Numbered from the stretch's first letter, positions 27,733 to 36,587 are shown. The stretch: 64,000 nt of DNA from Betaproteobacteria bacterium (GCA_020621405.1 JAHRYN010000001.1:944250-1008249), one strand, 5' to 3'. Numbers and translations are program-made. Notes: generated by a model not told the origin, from the sequence alone.

Positions 27733-29226
27733 ATGCCGCAAACCATCAACACCAACGTTCCTTCGCTTACCGCCCAACGGAACCTGAATTCTTCGCAAAC
27801 CTCGCTCGCCACTTCGCTGCAGCGCCTGTCCTCGGGCCTGCGCATCAACAGCGCAAAGGACGATGCCGCCGGTCTCGCGATTTCCGAACGCATGACCTCG
27901 CAAGTGCGCGGCCTGAACCAGGCTGTCCGCAATGCCAACGACGCGATCTCGCTGACGCAGACCGCCGAAGGCGCGATGGGTTCGATCACCGAAGGTCTGC
28001 AGCGCATGCGTGAATTGTCGGTGCAGGCTGCCAACGATTCGAACAGCGCCAGCGACCGTCAGGCCCTGCAACAGGAAGTGTCGCAGCTGCAGCAGGAAAT
28101 CAACCGCGTCGCGACGACGACCCAGTTCAACGGCAAGAACCTGCTCGACGGCTCGTTCTCCGGTCAGTACTTCCAGGTCGGTGCCAACGCCAACCAGTCG
28201 ATCGGCATCAGCCTGAACAACACCAAGGCGACCAATATCGGCGCCAACACGGTTTCCGCCAACGGCACGCTGAACAATGCAGCAGCCCTGGCCGCCGGTG
28301 CCGGCGCACGTGTCGCCAACACCGTGGTTGCAGCGGAAGACCTGACCGTGACCGGCTCGCTCGGTACCTCGGCCGTGACCGTGAATGCCGGCGATACGGC
28401 TTCCGCCATCGCCTCCGCAGTCAATGCACAGAGCGCGACCACCGGCGTCAGCGCCACGGCCGCAACCGAAGCCACGCTGAGCGGCCTGACCGCCACCGGT
28501 ACCTACACCTTCACGCTGTTCGGTTCGAATTCGACCGGCGTCGCCGTATCGGCCACCATCGGCAACACGGCCGACCTGAGCTCGCTCTCGACCGCGATCA
28601 ACAACTACTCGGCGACCACCGGCATCAGCGCCACGGTCAGCGGCGGTACGGTCACGCTGAAGTCTGCCACCGGCGACGACATCTCGCTGACCGACTTCGC
28701 TGGCGCCGGCAACATCAGCCTGCAGGGTCGCAACGCCTTCACCAGCGCCAACGCCGGTGCGGCTGTGGTACTGACTGGCGCCACCGCAACGACCGACTCC
28801 TCGACCGTCGGCGGCACGCTGAAGTTCTCGTCGTCGGACGCGTTCTCGGTCACCAGCGGCTCGGCCGGTGGTCTCTTCACCGCCACGACCGCGCAGGCCA
28901 GTTCGCTGTCGGCAGTCTCGTCGATCAACGTCGGTACGCAGTCCGGTGCCAACTCGGCGATCGACGTGATTGACGCAGCGCTGCAGTCGATCAACACGCA
29001 ACGCGCTTCGCTGGGTGCCATCCAGAACCGCGTGCAGAACACGATCAGCAACCTGCAGACGACGTCGGAAAACGTCAGCGCCGCACGCAGCCGCATCCAG
29101 GATGCCGACTTCGCAGCGGAAACGGCGAACCTGACCCGCTCGCAGATCCTGCAACAAGCGGGTACGGCGATGCTGGCGCAAGCCAACTCGCTGCCGCAGA
29201 ACGTGCTCAGCCTGCTCCGCGGCTAA
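27733..29226 (+). CDS. fliC: Flagellin
   Basis: Filament subunit exported by the flagellar type III system; 497 residues. The conserved N-terminal D0/D1 part (about 1-170: INTNVPSLTAQRNLN, LSSGLRINSAKDDAAGLAIS) and C-terminal part (about 400-497: LGAIQNRVQNTISNL, ending NSLPQNVLSLLRG) are intact. The central D2/D3 part (about 180-395) is rich in Thr, Ser, Ala and Gly with very few lysines, giving a weakly charged, possibly glycosylated exposed surface. It is preceded by AGGAGA and a sigma-28 promoter and followed by a hairpin, so it should be far more abundant than the following genes. Confidence 0.98.
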   Translation: MPQTINTNVPSLTAQRNLNSSQTSLATSLQRLSSGLRINSAKDDAAGLAISERMTSQVRGLNQAVRNANDAISLTQTAEGAMGSITEGLQRMRELSVQAANDSNSASDRQALQQEVSQLQQEINRVATTTQFNGKNLLDGSFSGQYFQVGANANQSIGISLNNTKATNIGANTVSANGTLNNAAALAAGAGARVANTVVAAEDLTVTGSLGTSAVTVNAGDTASAIASAVNAQSATTGVSATAATEATLSGLTATGTYTFTLFGSNSTGVAVSATIGNTADLSSLSTAINNYSATTGISATVSGGTVTLKSATGDDISLTDFAGAGNISLQGRNAFTSANAGAAVVLTGATATTDSSTVGGTLKFSSSDAFSVTSGSAGGLFTATTAQASSLSAVSSINVGTQSGANSAIDVIDAALQSINTQRASLGAIQNRVQNTISNLQTTSENVSAARSRIQDADFAAETANLTRSQILQQAGTAMLAQANSLPQNVLSLLRG

Positions 29227-29246
29227 GCACAGCAAGGTAGATAGGA

Positions 29247-29270
29247 CGGGGCACGGTTAGCCGTGCCCCG
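29247..29270 (+). terminator. Hairpin after fliC (attenuating terminator)
   Basis: CGGGGCACGG (29247-29256), TTAG loop, CCGTGCCCCG (29261-29270): a 10-bp perfect stem 20 bp after the fliC stop. No T run follows, so it likely protects the fliC mRNA end and permits partial read-through into flaG-fliD. Confidence 0.7.
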
Positions 29271-29292
29271 AATATCGTCAGGGGAGATTGTC

Positions 29293-29643
29293 ATGGCCGT
29301 CCAGCCAGTTTCACACACCCCGCCAGCGCTCACCCCGGCCGTCAATGCGACCTCCGGGGTGAAACTCATGGTGGATCAGAAAAAAGCCGCGCAGCCCGAG
29401 AACGCCGCGCAGCCCTTGACCAACGAACAGATCGAGAAGACGGTAGACGAAATCCGCCGCCACATCGAACCGGTGGACCAGAATTTGCTTTTCTCGATTG
29501 ACAAAGAAACCGGGAAAACCATCGTGCGACTGATCGACTCTTCGACCAAAGAAATACTGCGCCAGATTCCATCCGAGGAACTGATCGCCATCGCACGCGC
29601 GCTCGGCAAGGGCCAGAGCGGCCTGATCGAACGCAAGGCCTGA
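29293..29643 (+). CDS. flaG: FlaG-family flagellar protein
   Basis: A 116-residue protein of the FlaG family, usually found between fliC and fliD and thought to affect filament length. The N terminus is disordered (Ala/Pro/Val-rich); the conserved core is EKTVDEIRRHIEPVDQNLLFS, IDKETGKTIVRLIDSSTKEI and LRQIPSEELIAIARAL. The start at 29293 (MAVQPVSH) follows GGGGAG by about 8 bp; the open frame from 29263 is not preferred. It is 13 bp before fliD. Confidence 0.92.
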   Translation: MAVQPVSHTPPALTPAVNATSGVKLMVDQKKAAQPENAAQPLTNEQIEKTVDEIRRHIEPVDQNLLFSIDKETGKTIVRLIDSSTKEILRQIPSEELIAIARALGKGQSGLIERKA

Positions 29644-29656
29644 GGAGTAGCGCATC

Positions 29657-31075
29657 ATGGCTGCGATCACATCATCCGGAATCGGTTCTGGTCTGCCGGT
29701 AGACAGCCTCGTTTCGCAACTGATGACCGTCGAACAGCGTCCGCTGACGCTGCTGGCGCAGAAGGAAGCGAACGTACAGGCGAAGATTTCGGCCTATGGT
29801 GCAGTCAAGGGAGCCTTGTCATCCATCCAGTCAGCGGCAACTTCGCTGACGAATGCGGCAACTTTTACCGCCCGCAAGGCAGCGATTGCCAACGCCGACG
29901 TGGCAAACGTTGCCGCCACGACGGCTGCCGTGCCGGGCAACTATTCGGTCGAGGTCGCCACGCTGGCGGAATCCCAGGTCGTCGCGTCCGGACAGTTCGC
30001 TGCCAGCACGACCAGCGTGGGCAGCGGTACGCTGACCATACAGCTCGGCAAGTACAGCGCCGGCAGCTTCGCGGCAAATGCGAGCAAGACCGCGGTCAAC
30101 ATCACGATCGGCAGCGGCGCAACCACGCTTGCGAACGTGCGCGATGCAATCAACAACGCCAATGCCGGCGTCACTGCCTCGGTGGTCAATGACGGCACCG
30201 GCAGCCGGCTAGTACTGCGTTCCGCCGACGGCGGCACGAACAACGCGGTGAAGATCACCGCTACGGATGACGACGGCAACAATACCGACGATGCCGGCCT
30301 TTCGAAGCTCATCTATGACGCATCGACCGGCGGCACCTCGCACATGACGGAAAAAACGGTTGCAGCGGACGCCACGCTGACCGTCAATGGCATCGCCATC
30401 ACGTCGAGCACGAACACGCTGACCGACGCCATCGAGGGCGTGACGCTGACGCTGAAGAAGACCAACGTCGGCAGCCCGACGGTGGTGAGCGTCACCAATG
30501 ACACCAGCGTCGCCAAGACCGGCATTGAACGCCTGGTGAAGGCGTACAACGATGCGCTCACGACCATCAAGTCGCAGACCAGTTATGACGTCGCCAACGA
30601 CAAGGCGGCAACGCTGAATGGCGAAAGCACCATGCTGGCGCTGCGCAACCGGCTGTCGTCGTCGATCAGCACGGCAATCGCACCGGGACTGAGCCTGTCG
30701 GCAGTAGGCATATCGGTGGCCAAGGATGGCAAGCTCGAAATCGATTCGACCAAGCTCACCACGGCACTGGACAACGGCAATGCGAAAAAGCTGTTCCAGG
30801 GCTATGACAGCATCAACGGGCTGGGCAGCAAGCTGAACAGCCTGATGAACGACATGATCGACTCGAAGGGTCTCATCACCAGCCGCACGCAGGGACTGAG
30901 TGCATCGGTGAAGACCATACAGAACCAGAGCGACATCGTGTCCAGGCGACTGACCACGATCGAAGCGCGCTATCGCAAGCAATTCACCGCGCTCGACTCG
31001 CTGATGAGCAGCATGACGAAAACCAGCAACTATCTGACACAGCAGCTCGCCAACCTGCCCAAGATATCGGGCTGA
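29657..31075 (+). CDS. fliD: Flagellar filament cap protein (hook-associated protein 2)
   Basis: Forms the cap at the filament tip that guides flagellin insertion; 472 residues. The N-terminal D0 helix (GIGSGLPVDSLVSQLMTVEQ) and C-terminal coiled region (SLMSSMTKTSNYLTQQLANL) are conserved. The centre is Thr/Ser/Ala-rich like the flagellin centre. A GAGGAG site lies just upstream. It is 13 bp after flaG and 34 bp before fliS, forming one transcript. Confidence 0.95.
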   Translation: MAAITSSGIGSGLPVDSLVSQLMTVEQRPLTLLAQKEANVQAKISAYGAVKGALSSIQSAATSLTNAATFTARKAAIANADVANVAATTAAVPGNYSVEVATLAESQVVASGQFAASTTSVGSGTLTIQLGKYSAGSFAANASKTAVNITIGSGATTLANVRDAINNANAGVTASVVNDGTGSRLVLRSADGGTNNAVKITATDDDGNNTDDAGLSKLIYDASTGGTSHMTEKTVAADATLTVNGIAITSSTNTLTDAIEGVTLTLKKTNVGSPTVVSVTNDTSVAKTGIERLVKAYNDALTTIKSQTSYDVANDKAATLNGESTMLALRNRLSSSISTAIAPGLSLSAVGISVAKDGKLEIDSTKLTTALDNGNAKKLFQGYDSINGLGSKLNSLMNDMIDSKGLITSRTQGLSASVKTIQNQSDIVSRRLTTIEARYRKQFTALDSLMSSMTKTSNYLTQQLANLPKISG

Positions 31076-31109
31076 CGCGACAACCATTACCGGGGAAACG
31101 GGGACTTAC

Positions 31110-31523
31110 ATGTTTGCATCGCTCTCAAATCCGCGCATGGCGTACGCACAAGTCGGCGTAGAGACGCGTGTTGCCGGCGCCGACCCGCACCAGCTGATAC
31201 TGATGCTGTTCGACGGCGCCCTGATGTCGGTCTCCACCGCCAGTCACCAGATGGACATCGGCGATACGGCGGCCAAGGGACAATCGATCTCGCGTGCCAT
31301 CGACATCATCGGCAACGGCCTCAAGGTCAGCCTGGATCTGGACGCCGGCGGCGAACTCGCGCAGCGGCTGTTCGCGCTGTACGACTACATGTGCGCGCGC
31401 CTGCTGCACGCCAATTCGCAGAACGACCGCGCCGCGCTTGAAGAAGTCAGCCATCTGCTGGGCGAACTGAAGGGCGCCTGGGAGGAAATACGGCAGAAAC
31501 TGGTCCAAGGTTCGCCGATGTAG
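31110..31523 (+). CDS. fliS: Flagellin export chaperone FliS
   Basis: Binds the flagellin C terminus and keeps it unassembled in the cytoplasm; 137 residues, all helical. Family features include the N-terminal AYAQVGVETRVAGADPHQLI, ILMLFDGALMSVSTASHQMD and the ISRAIDIIGNGLKVSLDL segment. The order fliC-flaG-fliD-fliS-fliT is canonical for polar-type systems. Confidence 0.95.
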   Translation: MFASLSNPRMAYAQVGVETRVAGADPHQLILMLFDGALMSVSTASHQMDIGDTAAKGQSISRAIDIIGNGLKVSLDLDAGGELAQRLFALYDYMCARLLHANSQNDRAALEEVSHLLGELKGAWEEIRQKLVQGSPM

Positions 31524-31633
31524 GCAAAGGCGGAAATTGCACGGTAAAAGCCGCCTACATGCGCGCCTGAAAACCGGAAGCTGCCGGTAATCTCCCCGAA
31601 CAATCAGCATCACATGCAAGACGGTCCGACCAC

Positions 31634-31933
31634 ATGAACTCTCTGCCACTGCTCGAAGACATGCGCCAGCTTTCCAGCCACATGGTCGAAGCCGCGCGGG
31701 CGAACGACTGGGACCGTCTGGTCACGCTTGAACAGAACGTATCGGCGTTGCGCGTGCGCATCGCCGACAACGACGAACCTGTCTCCAGCGCGGCTGAGCG
31801 CGCCCGCAAGATCGAACTGATGAAGCAGATACTTGCCGACGACGCCGAAGTGCGCCGCCACGTGGAACCGTGGATGGAACAGGTACGGGTTTTCCTCGGC
31901 ACCCTGCCGGCAGGCAGGGCCGGCAACACCTGA
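31634..31933 (+). CDS. fliT: FliT-like flagellar chaperone
   Basis: A 99-residue helical protein at the position of fliT, the export chaperone of the FliD cap. It has the FliT-like pattern of an N-terminal helix with ANDWDRLVTLEQNV, a central Arg/Glu helix (AERARKIELMKQIL), and a C-terminal amphipathic helix. FliT families diverge strongly, so the name rests partly on position (after fliS) and partly on size. It ends 7 bp before the next gene. Confidence 0.75.
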   Translation: MNSLPLLEDMRQLSSHMVEAARANDWDRLVTLEQNVSALRVRIADNDEPVSSAAERARKIELMKQILADDAEVRRHVEPWMEQVRVFLGTLPAGRAGNT

Positions 31934-31940
31934 GCGAACG

Positions 31941-33116
31941 ATGAACGAGCTGCTGCCGGGCCTCGCACAACGCCTGGCGGCGCTGACTCGCGAATCGGTG
32001 CAGGTGACGGGCGCCATCAGCCCGATCGGCGACCAGCTGCCCGACTTCCGGGCCGGCGATCGCTACAGCGCACTGATTCTCCAGAACCTGCAGGACGGCC
32101 GCGCCCGCGCACAGGTCGCCGGCCAGACCGTCACCCTGCAGTTGCCGCAGGCGGCTGTCGAAGGCAGTACGGTGACGCTCACCCATGTCGGGCGCAGCGC
32201 CCAGACCCTGATCGCCACCCTCGCACCGCAGAACGCCGCACCGGATACGTCCGATGCCGTGCATATCAGCCAGTCGGCGCGCACCATCAGCGCCCTGCTC
32301 GACCAGCCGGCTCCGCCACCGGCAAAACTGGCTGCCGGGCAGCCTCTGATCGACACCGCCATGCTGCGTGCCAGCGCCAACGTGACCGACAGCGCCGCCA
32401 CGCCGCTGATTGCCGGCCGGTTGTCGCAGGCAATCGGTCAGAGCGGCCTGTTCTACGAGGCGCATCAGGCACAGTGGGTCAGCGGCGAACGCACCATAGA
32501 ATCGACCGCAGCCGAACCGCAACGCGCCTTTGATCCGCCGTTGAAGAAGGCGCTGTTGCCCGGCCACGTGGACAGCGCCGAAGCGGGCGCTCCGGAAGCC
32601 CGGCTCGCCCCGGCACCCGCTGAAGTACCGACAAAACAGACCGTTGAAACCACCAAGACCGACGCCGGCCCACCGGGCGAACTCCGCCCGCTGGTGCAGA
32701 ACCAGTTGCTCGGCCTGTCGCAACACACGCTCGCCTGGGAAGGTCTGGCCTGGCCTGGCCAGACGATGAAGCTTGAAATCGACGACGCACAGCAGCAGTC
32801 CTCCGGTGATCGCGACGGCAGCGAACCGGCGGCCGAAGTACCCTGGACCTCGCGTCTGCGCCTCGTGCTGCCCGGTCTTGGCGAAATCGAAACCTCGCTG
32901 ACGTTGTGGAAGGACCACGGCGTCGCGCTCAATGTGTCAGCCGATGCCGACGCGCGCGCGCGCATGGGCGCAGCACTGGTCGAACTGCAGCAGCGCATGA
33001 CCGACGCCGGCCTGCGGCTGGGCACGGTCAGCTTTGCCGCGCCTTCCGTGGCCAGCGACGATACGTCGGTTGCTACGCCGGTCAGCGCGAATGACGAGGG
33101 GGGCGCCGTGTCATGA
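31941..33116 (+). CDS. FliK-like flagellar hook-length-control-domain protein
   Basis: A 391-residue protein with a disordered, Ala/Pro/Gln-rich N-terminal two thirds and a C-terminal Flg_hook-type domain (about residues 295-365: WTSRLRLVLPGLGEIETSLT, ARARMGAALVELQQRMTDAG). It differs from the second, canonical FliK at 46767-47795, so the organism has two FliK-like proteins. It starts 7 bp after fliT and overlaps the next gene, an FlhB-tail-like protein, by 4 bp (ATGA). The pairing of a FliK-type ruler with an FlhB C-terminal-like partner suggests a second substrate-specificity unit; its job is not established. Confidence 0.8.
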   Translation: MNELLPGLAQRLAALTRESVQVTGAISPIGDQLPDFRAGDRYSALILQNLQDGRARAQVAGQTVTLQLPQAAVEGSTVTLTHVGRSAQTLIATLAPQNAAPDTSDAVHISQSARTISALLDQPAPPPAKLAAGQPLIDTAMLRASANVTDSAATPLIAGRLSQAIGQSGLFYEAHQAQWVSGERTIESTAAEPQRAFDPPLKKALLPGHVDSAEAGAPEARLAPAPAEVPTKQTVETTKTDAGPPGELRPLVQNQLLGLSQHTLAWEGLAWPGQTMKLEIDDAQQQSSGDRDGSEPAAEVPWTSRLRLVLPGLGEIETSLTLWKDHGVALNVSADADARARMGAALVELQQRMTDAGLRLGTVSFAAPSVASDDTSVATPVSANDEGGAVS

Positions 33117-33415
33117 CGCAGTCACCACGCGCACAGGCTGTCGCGCTGGCCTACGGCGCTGGCGACGCTGCACCGCGCGTTGTCGCCAAGGGCCGCGGCA
33201 TGGTGGCCGACGAAATAATCCGCCGCGCACGCGAAGCGGGCATCTTCGTGCACGAATCGCGCGAAATGGTGTCGCTGCTGATGGGCCTGGATCTGGATCA
33301 GCGCATTCCGCCGGAGCTGTACGTCGCAGTGGCCGAATTGCTCGCCTGGATCTATCGCGTCGAAAAGGGATTGAACAGTTCGGCGATGCCAGCCGTTAAG
33401 ATGTCCCCGCCGTGA
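33113..33415 (+). CDS. Small FlhB cytoplasmic-domain-like protein
   Basis: A 100-residue protein that resembles only the C-terminal cytoplasmic half of FlhB, the export-gate protein that switches secretion specificity. It has AVALAYGAGDAAPRVVAKG, IPPELYVAVAELLAWIYRVE and the helix before it, in FlhB order. The NPTH autocleavage motif is absent; its N terminus (SPRAQ) starts about where FlhB would be cut. Such free-standing FlhB-like tails exist in other bacteria (FlhX/YlqH type). It is coupled to the FliK-like gene by a 4-bp overlap. Confidence 0.83.
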   Translation: MTQSPRAQAVALAYGAGDAAPRVVAKGRGMVADEIIRRAREAGIFVHESREMVSLLMGLDLDQRIPPELYVAVAELLAWIYRVEKGLNSSAMPAVKMSPP

Positions 33416-33478
33416 CCGTCAATCGCCCGGCCGTTGTCCCCGGCAGAGGACGCGGCCCCTGAACAGGAATGACCCGAA

Positions 33479-34225
33479 ATGACCGAGAACATCCGGTTCG
33501 ATCTGCTTGATGCAGACGACTTTGCACGCTACGTACTGGAAGGACAGACCGACGTCGTGTTCTACCTGCGGGCAATAATGGACCGCAAGGCCAACCTCGC
33601 GATCTACGCAGGACGTTCGAGCGATCCCTTCCTGAGTGTCGTGCTCGCCGTGGACGACGAACGCAGCGTGCTGGTGATCGATGCACCGCGGGACCCGAAG
33701 CAGCTGGAACAGGCGCTGAAATCGTCTCCACTGGTCTTCCTGACCTCGCTCGAACGGGTGAAGGTGCAGTTCATGGTGCCGCGCTGCACGGCAGTCACGT
33801 TCGAAGGCAGCCCGGCACTCGAAGTGCCGCTGCCCTCACGCATGCTGCGGTTGCAGCGGCGCGACTACTACCGTCTCATCCTGCCGCAGAGTCCGCGGCT
33901 GCACTGCCTCATCCCCGCGGGAGACGGTGGCGGGCGCATGGTCGAAGCAACCGTGGTCGACATTTCCGGCGGCGGGCTTGCCGTGGTGGCGCCGCCGAGC
34001 GGCCTGAGCCTGTCGGTGGATAGCCGGATCGACGACTGCCAGATCACGCTGCCAGAGCTGGGCACCATCACGGCCACTCTGCAGGTGCGCAACATGTTCC
34101 GCGTCACCGAACGCAGTGGCAGCGAGTTGCGCGCCGGATGCCAGTTCGTCGACCTGCCGCCGGCGGCGGACGTCCTGATCCAGCGCTACATCATGCGTCT
34201 GGAGCACGAACGCAACCGCCCCTGA
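33479..34225 (+). CDS. YcgR-like PilZ-domain flagellar brake protein
   Basis: A 248-residue protein of the YcgR type: an N-terminal YcgR domain (about residues 5-105) and a C-terminal PilZ domain (about 110-240). The cyclic di-GMP motifs are both present: RxxxR in RRDYYR (about residue 125), and DISGGG (the D/NxSxxG motif) about 36 residues later. In other bacteria such proteins bind the motor and slow it when c-di-GMP rises. Its position between the flagellar export module and a histidine kinase, with a c-di-GMP cyclase nearby at 25614, fits that role. Confidence 0.9.
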   Translation: MTENIRFDLLDADDFARYVLEGQTDVVFYLRAIMDRKANLAIYAGRSSDPFLSVVLAVDDERSVLVIDAPRDPKQLEQALKSSPLVFLTSLERVKVQFMVPRCTAVTFEGSPALEVPLPSRMLRLQRRDYYRLILPQSPRLHCLIPAGDGGGRMVEATVVDISGGGLAVVAPPSGLSLSVDSRIDDCQITLPELGTITATLQVRNMFRVTERSGSELRAGCQFVDLPPAADVLIQRYIMRLEHERNRP

Positions 34226-34331
34226 GCGCAGCCCACTCATCCATTTGTCCTGCTGACGGAACCCGCGGGCGAAGATAGAGTCCTTCCTTCCGCAGGTCGG
34301 AAGCGGCAAAACATCGCAGGGAGGCGGCGGC

Positions 34332-35534
34332 ATGGTGAACGGAATTCAGACGCTGCTGCCCCACGGCTACTGCCTGTCGTGGCAGGCGGACCTTCTCCTG
34401 CTGCACGTGGTGTCCGACTCGCTGATCGCGCTCGCCTACTTCAGCATTCCGGTGACGTTGTGGGTATTCGTTCGCCGACGCACCGACCTCGGCTTCCGTC
34501 AGATATTCGTGATGTTCGGCGTATTCATCCTCGCATGCGGCATCACGCACGTGATGGACGTCTGGACGCTCTGGCATCCGGATTTCTGGCTCGATGGCTG
34601 GCTGCGCCTGTTCACCGCTGGCGTGTCGGCTGTAACGGCATGGCTCGCCTGGCGGATGGTGCCGGTCGCGCTGGCGCTGCCCAGTCCGGAATCGATGCGG
34701 CAGGCAAACGAGGAACTGCATGCTGAAATCGTCCGCCGCCGGCAGTACGAGGATGAGTTGCAGGCCCTGAACGACCGGATGAAACTGCAGATCGACGAAC
34801 TCGAATCGCTGTCCTACGCCATCTCGCACGATGTCCGCGGCCCGCTGCGCCACATCGAAGGATTCGCCCGGATACTGGCAGACAGTTCGGCGATTTCTCC
34901 GGACCATCCGGCACTCAAATACCTCGTGCGCATCCGCGCCTCGGTGCACCACCTGAGCGAAATCGTCGAAGGCCTGCTCGCATTTTCCCATGCCAGCCGC
35001 AGCGAAATGCGGCGGGTCTCGTGCGATCCGAAGGCTCTGATCGAAGAAGTGCTGACCGAACTTGGGCCCGAAATGGAGGGGCGGCCGATCGAAGTCCGGG
35101 TCGGCAAGCTGCCGGCGGTCAGTGCGGATCCGGCCCTGCTCTACCAGGCGTTCTACAACCTGCTCGCCAACTCGGTGAAATACACGCGGGGTCGCGACCC
35201 GGCGGTGATCTCGATCGACTGCGTTTCCGATTCCGCGAACGAACATGTTTTCCGGATACGGGACAACGGTGCCGGTTTCGACATGCAGTATGCCGACAAG
35301 CTGTTCGGCGTATTCCAGCGCCTGCACCATGTAAGCGAATTCGAGGGCACGGGCATCGGACTGGCCAACGTGCGCCGCATCGTCGAACGCCACGGCGGCC
35401 GCATCTGGGCCGACGGACAGGTCGGTATCGGTGCGACATTCTTCATTTCCCTGCCATGCCAGCCGGATACCGTGACAGGTACGGCTGGCCCGCTGTCATC
35501 CGGAGAGCCAGGCGATGCCCCAGCGTTTGCGTGA
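34332..35534 (+). CDS. Ethylene-receptor-like membrane sensor histidine kinase
   Basis: A 400-residue kinase whose three N-terminal membrane helices (about residues 18-105) match the plant ETR1 ethylene-binding domain in both sequence and spacing: SDSLIALAYFSIP, then FGVFILACGITHVMDVW. The residues equivalent to ETR1 Asp25, Tyr32, Ile62, Cys65 and His69 are Asp29, Tyr36, Ile66, Cys69 and His73, a constant offset of four, so the copper ligands and pocket are intact. A coiled coil leads to a HisKA domain (SYAISHDVRGPLRHIEGFAR) and a HATPase domain (NLLANSVKYT, DNGAGFD, GTGIGLANVRRIV), of the phytochrome-like type. The next gene is an Rcp1-like response regulator overlapping it by 20 bp. Ligand: ethylene is likely by analogy with cyanobacterial homologues, unproven here. 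Confidence 0.92.
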   Translation: MVNGIQTLLPHGYCLSWQADLLLLHVVSDSLIALAYFSIPVTLWVFVRRRTDLGFRQIFVMFGVFILACGITHVMDVWTLWHPDFWLDGWLRLFTAGVSAVTAWLAWRMVPVALALPSPESMRQANEELHAEIVRRRQYEDELQALNDRMKLQIDELESLSYAISHDVRGPLRHIEGFARILADSSAISPDHPALKYLVRIRASVHHLSEIVEGLLAFSHASRSEMRRVSCDPKALIEEVLTELGPEMEGRPIEVRVGKLPAVSADPALLYQAFYNLLANSVKYTRGRDPAVISIDCVSDSANEHVFRIRDNGAGFDMQYADKLFGVFQRLHHVSEFEGTGIGLANVRRIVERHGGRIWADGQVGIGATFFISLPCQPDTVTGTAGPLSSGEPGDAPAFA

Positions 35535-35958
35535 CATTCTGGTCGTCGACGACAACGACAACGACGTCGAACTGATGCTGCTCAGCCTGAGCACGCTGAA
35601 GCTGGCCAACACCATCGTGGTCGCACGCGATGGCGTCGAAGGTCTGGACTATCTGTACCGCCGCGGCCGCTTTGCCGCGCGCACGGACGAACATCCGCTG
35701 TTCGTGCTGCTCGATCTCAACATGCCGCGCATGGGCGGCATTTCCATGCTGACCGAAATGCGCCGTGACGAGGGCTTGCGCACGGTGCCGGTCGTCGTGA
35801 TGACCTCATCGCGGGAAGACCCGGACCTGCGCCGTTGCTATGAACAGGGGATCAATGCCTACGTGGTGAAGCCGGTGGATTTCGACCAGTTCTCGCGCAC
35901 GGTCGCCAATCTGGGCATCTTCTGGGCACTGGTCAACGAACCGCCGCCGCGCCGTTGA
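35515..35958 (+). CDS. Rcp1-like single-domain response regulator
   Basis: A 147-residue receiver-only protein of the cyanobacterial Rcp1/phytochrome-partner type, recognisable by its insertion (RRGRFAARTDEHPLFVLLDL). Acidic residues are in VVDDNDNDVEL, the phospho-Asp is in LLDLNMPRMGG, Thr/Ser in VVMTSSRED, and Lys in YVVKPVDFDQF. It has no DNA-binding output, so it signals through protein contact or relays phosphate to another kinase. Its start overlaps the 3' end of the kinase gene by 20 bp, so the two are coupled. Confidence 0.93.
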   Translation: MPQRLRDILVVDDNDNDVELMLLSLSTLKLANTIVVARDGVEGLDYLYRRGRFAARTDEHPLFVLLDLNMPRMGGISMLTEMRRDEGLRTVPVVVMTSSREDPDLRRCYEQGINAYVVKPVDFDQFSRTVANLGIFWALVNEPPPRR

Positions 35959-36157
35959 GCCGCCCCTCCGATTTCACCACCGGTTCCGGCTTCCTGATAT
36001 CGTCGCTGCGCGCCCCGCCACGCTTGCCGCAACCGACGTCGACCGCCAAATCCCTGCCGGCGCACTACGCGGGAACACCTGCGACGCCTTGGTACCCGAC
36101 AAGGCAGGCAGCAGGGGCAGCTGGCACGCGTATTCTTCATCCTGCGGAGGAACTGTC

Positions 36158-36481
36158 ATGAAACAGCCGTTGAGCGCGATCGTGCTTGCCCTCGCAACGG
36201 CCGCCGTCGCGAATCCCGCGTCAGCCAATCCCCAGCTTGCCGCCGAAAAGCAATGTACGGCCTGCCACGCCATGGACGGGAAAGCTTCGGGTCCTTCTTT
36301 CCGGGCGATCGCAAAAAAATATCGTGACCGTCCCGAGTCATCCGACATGCTGGTGAGCCGCGTCAGGGAAGGTGGCTGGGGTCACTGGGGCGACATGATG
36401 ATGCCGCCGAAGACCGAGCCGTCCCGGGTCAGCGAGGAAGAAGCCAGAGCGCTGGTGCGCTGGATACTCCAGCTACGCTAG
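36158..36481 (+). CDS. Small periplasmic class I cytochrome c
   Basis: A 107-residue exported monoheme cytochrome. It has a signal peptide (MKQPLSAIVLALATAAVANPASA), the heme motif CTACH (Cys33, Cys36, His37), and a Met-rich segment HWGDMMMPPKTEP that supplies the axial Met. The fold is of the c551/c552 type (about 80 residues mature). GGAGGA lies 7 bp before the ATG. It is an electron carrier; partner oxidase or reductase is not in the window. It starts 200 bp after the Rcp1-like gene in an otherwise empty gap. Confidence 0.93.
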   Translation: MKQPLSAIVLALATAAVANPASANPQLAAEKQCTACHAMDGKASGPSFRAIAKKYRDRPESSDMLVSRVREGGWGHWGDMMMPPKTEPSRVSEEEARALVRWILQLR

Positions 36482-36587
36482 CTCTGCACGCGGACGGGGA
36501 CCCGATCCGGGGCATCGCTGCCCCGGTCGAAGCGCCCCACCGTGATCAGCGTGTGCAACCGGATCGGTCGCGCCATCGGCCCCGGCC

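Noticed and set aside
28160..28900. Thr/Ala/Ser-rich repeats within fliC, first viewed as a possible phase-variable region.
   Set aside because: They are degenerate, in frame and not tandem at the DNA level; ordinary for flagellin D2/D3.
34226..34331. Search for a flagellar promoter before the ethylene-receptor-like kinase.
   Set aside because: No TAAA-N15-GCCG or -24/-12 match was found; only a small CTTCC/GGAAG hairpin.
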